Shown piece after piece: positions 34,517-39,091 of a stretch of 39,091 nt of DNA. Below the pieces are notes generated by a model. The model was not told the DNA's origin, made no database searches, and worked only from the letters and a program-made list of their open reading frames with translations. The first letter of the stretch is position 1, and each line of letters begins with the position of its first letter. The DNA is from Opitutales bacterium (lineage in GTDB: Bacteria; Verrucomicrobiota; Verrucomicrobiia; Opitutales; UBA2987), in the NCBI GenBank assembly GCA_021772535.1, contig JAJFLV010000047.1:1-39091 (forward strand), in the 5' to 3' direction. The translations under genes were made by a program, and so were the position numbers.

Positions 34517-36283
34517 ATAACCCTCCGCCAGCGCATCCTCCCGGCGAGGGTCGGGGGATGCAAAGAGTTTCCCCTGTTCAATATGGATGCTCTGTGCCGC
34601 CCCCATGGTTTTTTTGATAGAGATGGAGTGTCCTTTTTCCATCAATAAACGCAGGGTATCGGGACTCAGGCCGGTTTCCACTCTCAACTCCTCAGGATAC
34701 CACTGGTGGTGGACTCTCGGGGCGTTGGTGGCTTCGGCGATGTTCATTTGATGGTCGATTACGTTCACTATGATCTGCAGAACGGTCGAAATAATACGGC
34801 TCCCGCCAGCCGCTCCGGTTATGATGAATGGCTTGCCGTCCTTTAGAACAATGGTCGGCGCCATGGAACTGAGCATACGCTTGCCCGGCTCCACAGCATC
34901 GAATTCACCACCGATCAATCCGAAAGCATTGGGCGTCCCCGGCTTGGCTGAAAAATCATCCATCTGGTTGTTGAGCAGGATCCCGGTTCCCGGAACCATG
35001 TAATTGTTGCCGTAACTTAAATTCAGGGTGTAAGTGTTGGCCACTGCGTTGCCCCAGCGGTCGACAATGGAAAAATGTGTCGTTTCCTCGCTTTCCTGAA
35101 AAATTCGCGGTTGGCCGGGCGCGATGGCGTTGCTGGGTTTGGCCCGATCCCTTTTAATCGTGCGCCTCAAGTGCTCGGCATATTCCTTGGAAATCAACCC
35201 ATCCACCGGAATCGCGGCAAAATCCGGGTCGCCCAAATGTTTGGAACGGTCAGCATAAGCCAGTTTCATTGTTTCGGCCATCAAGTGGATGGATTCGGCC
35301 GACTGCTGGCCCATTGATCTCAGGTCGTAGGGTTCCAGCAGGTTCAGAATCTGGATAAGATGGACACCACCCGAACTTGGGGGCGGCATCGAGAGCACTT
35401 CGTATCCCCGGTAGGCGCCTTTCACCACCGGACGAATGACCGGTTGGTAACTTGCCAGATCATTCAGTGTAATGAGACCGCCTTTGGCTTCCATGTCGGC
35501 GGCGATTCTGGCACCAATCGATCCCGTGTAAAAAGCATCGGGACCTTTTTCAGCAATTAGTCGAAGGCTTGCCGTCAAATCCGGTTGCCGGAGAATCTCC
35601 CCACTCTTGAAAGGGGTCCCATCCGCATTATAAAACACCTTTCGAGCGGCCGGTGATTTTTGCAAACGCTCCCGCGCTTCCAATAGTGATTTTCGCAGTC
35701 CATCGGTAACCGGGAAACCGTTTTCGGCCAGATTGATGGCTGGCTGCAAAGCGCGGGCAAGAGAAATCGTGCCGTAATTCTCCAAGGCCAAAGCCAGGCC
35801 TCTGACCGTTCCCGGCACTCCTGCGGCAAGAAGGCTGTAACGAGATTTTTCCGAATCCGCCTCACCTTTTTCATCCAGAAACATATCGCGGAATCCACCC
35901 AACGGGGCTTTTTCCCGATAGTCGATGGCGATGGTTTTCCCGCTTTCCGCAAGGTGCGCCAGCATAAACCCGCCCCCTGCTATATTGCCCGCCCGGGGCA
36001 ACGTCACCGCCAAGGTAAACCCTACCGTAACCGCCGCATCAACTGCGTTTCCACCCTCTTTCAACACATTGAGCCCTGCTCTGGTGGCATTGGCTTCTTG
36101 CGTCGCCACCATGCCCTGCCGGCCCTCCGCCGGGTGAAACCTCGCCATCGAACTTTGAATGGCGGCATCCTGTCCGAGCAGAGGGAAAACACCGCCCGCT
36201 AAAAGCAAGGCTGCCAACGATAAGACAAAAGAAAACCCTCTGCTCAAAGAAACCCGCCCCAAACATACAATACATTGATTCAT
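34514..36283 (-). CDS. ggt: Gamma-glutamyltransferase (glutathione hydrolase) proenzyme
   Basis: A 589-residue Ntn-hydrolase made as a proenzyme and exported (signal segment about 15-38). It cleaves gamma-glutamyl bonds such as those in glutathione. The autocatalytic site is before T401 (EE-TTHFSIVD). The substrate Arg in DYREKAP, the lid-loop stretch NNQMDDF and the SSMAP motif are present, so it resembles the E. coli type. The only strong ribosome site (AGGAGG, 36304-36309) is 20 bases from the ATG with no closer start. The stop TAG is formed by the end of a MITE copy. The upstream region holds two tandem RNA-like units. Confidence 0.95.
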   Translation of the reverse strand: MNQCIVCLGRVSLSRGFSFVLSLAALLLAGGVFPLLGQDAAIQSSMARFHPAEGRQGMVATQEANATRAGLNVLKEGGNAVDAAVTVGFTLAVTLPRAGNIAGGGFMLAHLAESGKTIAIDYREKAPLGGFRDMFLDEKGEADSEKSRYSLLAAGVPGTVRGLALALENYGTISLARALQPAINLAENGFPVTDGLRKSLLEARERLQKSPAARKVFYNADGTPFKSGEILRQPDLTASLRLIAEKGPDAFYTGSIGARIAADMEAKGGLITLNDLASYQPVIRPVVKGAYRGYEVLSMPPPSSGGVHLIQILNLLEPYDLRSMGQQSAESIHLMAETMKLAYADRSKHLGDPDFAAIPVDGLISKEYAEHLRRTIKRDRAKPSNAIAPGQPRIFQESEETTHFSIVDRWGNAVANTYTLNLSYGNNYMVPGTGILLNNQMDDFSAKPGTPNAFGLIGGEFDAVEPGKRMLSSMAPTIVLKDGKPFIITGAAGGSRIISTVLQIIVNVIDHQMNIAEATNAPRVHHQWYPEELRVETGLSPDTLRLLMEKGHSISIKKTMGAAQSIHIEQGKLFASPDPRREDALAEGY

Positions 36284-36400
36284 TGGCTTGCTGTTATGCC
36301 GATCCTCCTAAGTTTCAGTGGAAAGCGTCAAACCAGATATTGCGCCACAATCACCAGAATATTTGTTATTCGGCTGCCCCTTCGACGTGGCTGGAATAAT

Positions 36401-36434
36401 AAAAAAGACGCCGCAGAACAAAGTCTGCGGCGTC
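36401..36434 (-). terminator. Intrinsic terminator of unit A
   Basis: A perfect 11-bp stem: GACGCCGCAGA (36407-36417) and TCTGCGGCGTC (36424-36434), with a 6-base loop. On the minus strand it is followed at once by TTTTTTATTATT. This is a textbook Rho-independent terminator and fixes the direction of the unit. Confidence 0.88.
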
Positions 36435-36448
36435 ACCCACTGCTTAAC

Positions 36449-36478
36449 AAACTACAAACCAGACTGAAACTATGAACT
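36449..36478. repeat. 30-bp exact repeat, copy 1
   Basis: Begins AAACTACAAACC and ends AAACTATGAACT on the plus strand. It is identical over 30 bp to 36660-36689; the preceding TTAAC is also shared. Confidence 0.95.
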
Positions 36479-36542
36479 AAACTCTCGCTCTAGTCTCTCC
36501 AATCAGGTTAGGTTTCAAAATCTTAGACGGGTTTGACCACAG

Positions 36543-36551
36543 AACGTTCAA
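36543..36551 (-). promoter_or_regulatory. Conserved TTGAACGTT motif upstream of unit A
   Basis: TTGAACGTT on the minus strand starts 73 bases before the core; unit B has the same motif 72 bases before its core. It resembles a -35 box, but no common -10 box is clear, so it may be a regulator site instead. Confidence 0.4.
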
Positions 36552-36608
36552 TCATGCGTTGAATTATTTTCCGAACTTTCAACCCCTTCACACCGATGTT
36601 TACCCGTT

Positions 36609-36649
36609 AAAAAGTGTAGGCGCCACTAGTAAAACCAGCGACGCCTACA
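36609..36649 (-). terminator. Intrinsic terminator of unit B
   Basis: TGTAGGCG (36615-36622) pairs with CGCCTACA (36642-36649), an 8-bp outer stem with partly paired inner bases. On the minus strand it is followed by CTTTTTAA. It is weaker than the unit A terminator. Confidence 0.65.
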
Positions 36650-36659
36650 AGAGTTAACC

Positions 36660-36689
36660 AAACTACAAACCAGACTGAAACTATGAACT
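36660..36689. repeat. 30-bp exact repeat, copy 2
   Basis: Identical to 36449-36478 over all 30 bp; 211 bp separate the two starts. Confidence 0.95.
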
Positions 36690-36752
36690 TTAACCCTTGC
36701 TTCCAAATTCCATAGGAACAGACTTGAAATAAGAGACTCAGGCTTGGGTCAA

Positions 36753-36761
36753 AACGTTCAA
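36753..36761 (-). promoter_or_regulatory. Conserved TTGAACGTT motif upstream of unit B
   Basis: The same nonamer as at 36543-36551, placed 72 bases upstream of the core; both copies also have AATAATT about 15-20 bases further upstream. Confidence 0.4.
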
Positions 36762-36853
36762 AATTTATGTTTAATAATTATTCCGGCAGGCCAGGATGCC
36801 CGGTGCCAAGGCGATTGTTAGAAGCTTGGGCGCGGAATTAGGGAGCGGTAGGG

Positions 36854-37426
36854 ATGAGAATCACCGGGGGTATGGCCAGGGGTATTCCCCTTAAATGCCC
36901 TATCAAAAATGTGCGGCCAGCCACTGACCGAATACGCCAGGCGCTTTTTTCAAGTCTGGGAAATGCGGTCGCCCAAAGCTCCGTGCTCGACCTGTTTGCG
37001 GGGAGCGGTTCCTACGGGCTGGAAGCGATCAGCCGAGGCGCCAGCGATTGCCATTTTGTGGAGAAAAATCGACTTGCCCTTGCTTCCTTGAAAGAGAATC
37101 TGGCCACCGTTAAAAAAGCTTTGGGAGGAGGAGAACCTCTTTGCCGGATCAGTTCCAGAGATGTGTTCTCCTGGCGGCCCAAAGAACCTCGTGGCTTCGA
37201 TTTTATTTTCATCGATCCGCCCTATTCTCAAGCGGTCGAAAGTTCGGATTCGCTCTTTGCCTTGGCGGAAAGTTGCCTCAGCGAAAATCCCGACAGTCGC
37301 CTCCTGTTTGAAATGCCGGGCGATTATTGTCCCAACCCCGGTGGCTGGGAACTGGTTCGGCGCTTGGGCAGCCAAAAAGCCGGGGAACCGGCAGTAAATA
37401 TTTTTAAACGAAGTTCGCCCGGTTAA
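36854..37426 (+). CDS. rsmD: 16S rRNA (guanine966-N2)-methyltransferase
   Basis: A 190-residue SAM-dependent methyltransferase that modifies G966 of 16S rRNA in the 30S subunit. Family marks are MRITGGMARGIPLKCP, RPATDRIRQALFSSL, the SAM motif VLDLFAGSGSYGLEAISRGA and the catalytic FIDPPY. The start is placed at the typical MRI(T/I)GG. It converges on rsmE with a 30-bp gap, so two 16S rRNA methylases are neighbours. Confidence 0.94.
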   Translation: MRITGGMARGIPLKCPIKNVRPATDRIRQALFSSLGNAVAQSSVLDLFAGSGSYGLEAISRGASDCHFVEKNRLALASLKENLATVKKALGGGEPLCRISSRDVFSWRPKEPRGFDFIFIDPPYSQAVESSDSLFALAESCLSENPDSRLLFEMPGDYCPNPGGWELVRRLGSQKAGEPAVNIFKRSSPG

Positions 37427-37456
37427 AGTGGCAGCGCTAAATGAATCTCGGGCCCG

Positions 37457-38176
37457 TCACATCAGGCCCAATTTCGCCCCAATTATCGATACTGCGGCAA
37501 TGCAGGCGGTCTCCGTGCGCAGCACCCTCTCACCCAGGTGAACAAGGGTAAAGCCCGCTTTGCGCAATGAATTCCTTTCCCCAGGCGACCAGCCTCTTTC
37601 CGGGCCAACCGCCAGAAGGCAATGTTTTTCCTTCACCTGATAATGGGATAAAGCCTTTTCTGCTTCATAGTTATCGAGGGCGATCCGATCCTGACCTTCT
37701 TCAAAACCATTCAATGCCTGCAAGAGGGAAGGGGAGTGTGAAACCTCCGGAAGATGCGTTGAGAATGCCTGTTCAGCTCCCTCAATGAGATGCCGGCTCC
37801 ACTCGTTGGTATTCCACAATTTGCTTTTTCTATACGATGGCTCTCCCTTTTCGGTATCAAAAAAGACCATTCTTGCGAGACCCAGGCTGGTCCCCTCTTT
37901 AAGCAATTTCCTGGCTGTTTGAGGCCGGGGTAAACCAACCAGCAAGGTCATGGGACCGGGTTTCGGGGGTTCCTTTCCCCATTCGAATTTGAGGCGCAAT
38001 TCCCCTCTTTTTTCTCCGCTTAAAACTGTGGCTTTACCGCGAGGTCCGTTGACCATGCCGACATCGAATCGGTCGTCTTTTTGTATTCTGAGGACTTCCC
38101 GTAGATGAACCGTCCGTGGATCGCCGGCGGGCAGCGTCCGGTAATTCGATTTGTTTTGAAATAATATTAAATTCAT
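37457..38176 (-). CDS. rsmE: 16S rRNA (uracil1498-N3)-methyltransferase
   Basis: A 239-residue SPOUT-class methyltransferase for U1498 of 16S rRNA. An N-terminal PUA-like domain (about 1-70; HLREVLRIQKDDRFDVG) precedes the knotted SAM site, with LLAVGPERGWSPGERN and LGERVLRTETA near the C-terminus. The length is normal. It is divergent from the phosphatase gene across 103 bp. Confidence 0.94.
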   Translation of the reverse strand: MNLILFQNKSNYRTLPAGDPRTVHLREVLRIQKDDRFDVGMVNGPRGKATVLSGEKRGELRLKFEWGKEPPKPGPMTLLVGLPRPQTARKLLKEGTSLGLARMVFFDTEKGEPSYRKSKLWNTNEWSRHLIEGAEQAFSTHLPEVSHSPSLLQALNGFEEGQDRIALDNYEAEKALSHYQVKEKHCLLAVGPERGWSPGERNSLRKAGFTLVHLGERVLRTETACIAAVSIIGAKLGLM

Positions 38177-38239
38177 GGAGTGGGGTGTATCAATATCGGA
38201 TTATTAATTTTCTTTGTCATCTCCAATAATCTGCCTAAG

Positions 38240-38268
38240 TTGTCTGAAGTGAATCTATTCTTTCAAAT
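38240..38268 (+). promoter_or_regulatory. Weak candidate promoter of the phosphatase gene
   Basis: TTGTCT (38240-38245) and TCAAAT (38263-38268) are 17 bp apart and end 11 bp before the ATG, so a transcript from here would have almost no leader. Each box matches four consensus bases. Confidence 0.25.
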
Positions 38269-38279
38269 CATTTACGAAG

Positions 38280-39091
38280 ATGGGTATATACAATAGCAAA
38301 CCTGGAAAAACGTTGGTATGTTGGCCTTTGCTGATCCTTGGATTTTTGCCACGGGTCATGGTTGGAAACGAGCCGCAGGCCATTTACCTGACCTGGCAGG
38401 GCGATACCAACCAAACCATAACCATCAACTACCTTACCTCGGAAAAAGATGCCAAAAGCATCGTTTATTACGACACCGAATCCCGGGGAGGCGATCTTGA
38501 AAAATACCGGTTTACGGCGGGGGGCCGCAGCCACAGCCTGCCAGGAATACCCAGTGGGCCAAAAGTTCACAGGACTAAATTAAAGGACCTGGAGCCTGGT
38601 GGCACCTATTATTTTGTGGCTGGCGATCCACAGTACGGGGTCTTGGCGGAGCGGAAATTCCGCACCATTCCCAATGATGGTTCAGCCCTTCGGTTTGTCT
38701 CAGGGGGGGATATGGGAATTGGTGAAACCGTCCGCCAGCTCCTTCGCCAGGCGGCGGCCAGAGAACCTCATTTCGCCCTGATCGGGGGCGATATTGCCTA
38801 TGCCAACGGAAATCCGGCAAACCTCTATATCTGGGAGGAATGGATGACGCAATGGACCGAGGAAATGATCACCCCCCAAGGATTTACGGTGCCAGTAGTG
38901 CTCGCAATCGGGAATCATGAAGTAAGCAGCCGTTACGATGGAAAGGTTGAAGATGCCCCATTTTATTTTGGTTTTTTTGCCCAGAGCGGCAGGCAAAGCT
39001 ACTTTCGCCGCCAGTTTGGTCCCAACCTGGTGGTTTATTTTCTTGATTCGGGCCACATAGCATCTCACCAAAGCCAGGTATCCTGGCTGGA
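38280..39091 (+). CDS. Purple acid phosphatase-like metallophosphoesterase, 3' part missing
   Basis: 270 codons are visible before the right edge. A signal-like segment (about 10-28) leads into a fibronectin-like purple acid phosphatase N-domain (about 33-130; QAIYLTWQGDTNQTITINYL, TKLKDLEPGGTYYFV). The start of the metallophosphatase domain follows, with metal-ligand motifs GGDMG, GGDIAYANG and IGNHE. The remaining His motifs lie beyond the window. Such exported enzymes hydrolyse phosphate esters. The start ATG at 38280 follows ACGAAG, a weak ribosome site. Confidence 0.9.
   Translation, partial: MGIYNSKPGKTLVCWPLLILGFLPRVMVGNEPQAIYLTWQGDTNQTITINYLTSEKDAKSIVYYDTESRGGDLEKYRFTAGGRSHSLPGIPSGPKVHRTKLKDLEPGGTYYFVAGDPQYGVLAERKFRTIPNDGSALRFVSGGDMGIGETVRQLLRQAAAREPHFALIGGDIAYANGNPANLYIWEEWMTQWTEEMITPQGFTVPVVLAIGNHEVSSRYDGKVEDAPFYFGFFAQSGRQSYFRRQFGPNLVVYFLDSGHIASHQSQVSWL

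Larger units (their letters stand above)
36401..36478 (-). ncRNA. Candidate small RNA unit A
   Basis: Minimal extent, from the conserved core (36449-36478) to the terminator (36401-36434); the 5' end is unknown and probably lies up to about 50 bases upstream of the core. No ORF is present. The core is identical in unit B, while the linkers differ, the pattern expected of paralogous regulatory RNAs that share a seed. It could alternatively be part of a ggt leader. Confidence 0.5.
36609..36689 (-). ncRNA. Candidate small RNA unit B
   Basis: The upstream paralog of unit A, with core 36660-36689 and terminator 36609-36649. The order core, short linker (with TTAAC complement), terminator is the same. 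Sequence outside the core and motif has diverged, so the core seems under selection. Confidence 0.5.
36284..36853. other. 570-bp non-coding region between ggt and rsmD
   Basis: No protein gene is visible. It contains the ggt ribosome site and, on the minus strand, two similar units each with a conserved 30-nt core, an intrinsic terminator and an upstream TTGAACGTT motif. These are entered separately. The last 90 bases before rsmD show no clear promoter. Confidence 0.75.

Noticed and set aside
1-39091. tRNA, rRNA or CRISPR array
   Set aside because: Read through on both strands; no cloverleaf with T-loop consensus, no rRNA-like stretch and no regularly spaced repeats were found.

Overview
This 39 kb window is ordinary bacterial chromosome: dense, mostly minus-strand, moderate GC, no rRNA or tRNA gene and no CRISPR array that I can see. 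Several features suggest a Verrucomicrobiota or related PVC bacterium: a complete MoxR/Bat locus, a Lys/Ala/Pro-rich histone H1-like protein, tandem CNT nucleoside transporters, an orphan UgpC-type ATPase and a purple-acid-phosphatase-type enzyme. That placement is an inference from gene content; no phylogenetic marker was compared.

Layout. 1-2314 (minus): a truncated zinc alcohol dehydrogenase, lgt, and a CNNM/CorC-like CBS protein. 2524-4012 (plus): gcvT-gcvH without gcvP. 4030-4993: a short accessory insert, made of an RHH/PIN toxin-antitoxin pair with a palindromic operator over its start codon and a 278-bp MITE-like element. 4997-13267 (minus): moxR, DUF58, a DUF4381-like gene, batA, a batB-batC fusion, batD and batE, mostly joined by ATGA overlaps. 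13502-16159 (minus): two CNT transporters that differ at substrate-binding positions. 16318-16786 (minus): a RelE-type toxin-antitoxin pair. 16896-19766: a UvrA-family protein. 19950-21788 (plus): a glutaredoxin, a possible small Cys-rich ORF and an AI-2E family membrane protein. 21809-24803 (minus): icd, an aspartate aminotransferase and the H1-like protein. 24804-25667: a long AT-rich gap with a possible decayed ORF. 25668-26807 (plus): ugpC-like ATPase. 26831-34344 (minus): a LolA-like periplasmic protein, secG, parB, a LysM coiled-coil protein, fmt, der, and an alaT/alaR-like pair. 34444-34516: a second, 73-bp MITE copy that touches the ggt stop codon. 34514-36283: ggt. 36284-36853: a non-coding region. 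36854-39091: rsmD, rsmE and the start of a purple acid phosphatase.

The most interesting signal is in 36400-36765. On the minus strand, two tandem units each carry an identical 30-nt core, a downstream intrinsic terminator and an upstream TTGAACGTT motif at almost the same distance from the core. They look like paralogous small RNAs, or tandem leader attenuators ahead of ggt. Second is the MITE pair: a long copy with nested palindromes and a short copy that lacks them. Also notable are the probably leaderless toxin-antitoxin operator and the divergent CNT paralog in which the conserved GQTE motif reads GYTE.

Functionally the window mixes envelope work (Lgt, SecG, LolA-like, LysM, Bat complex, GGT), translation and ribosome maturation (Fmt, Der, RsmD, RsmE), central carbon and amino-acid metabolism (Gcv, Icd, two aminotransferases) and chromosome upkeep (ParB, UvrA, H1-like protein).
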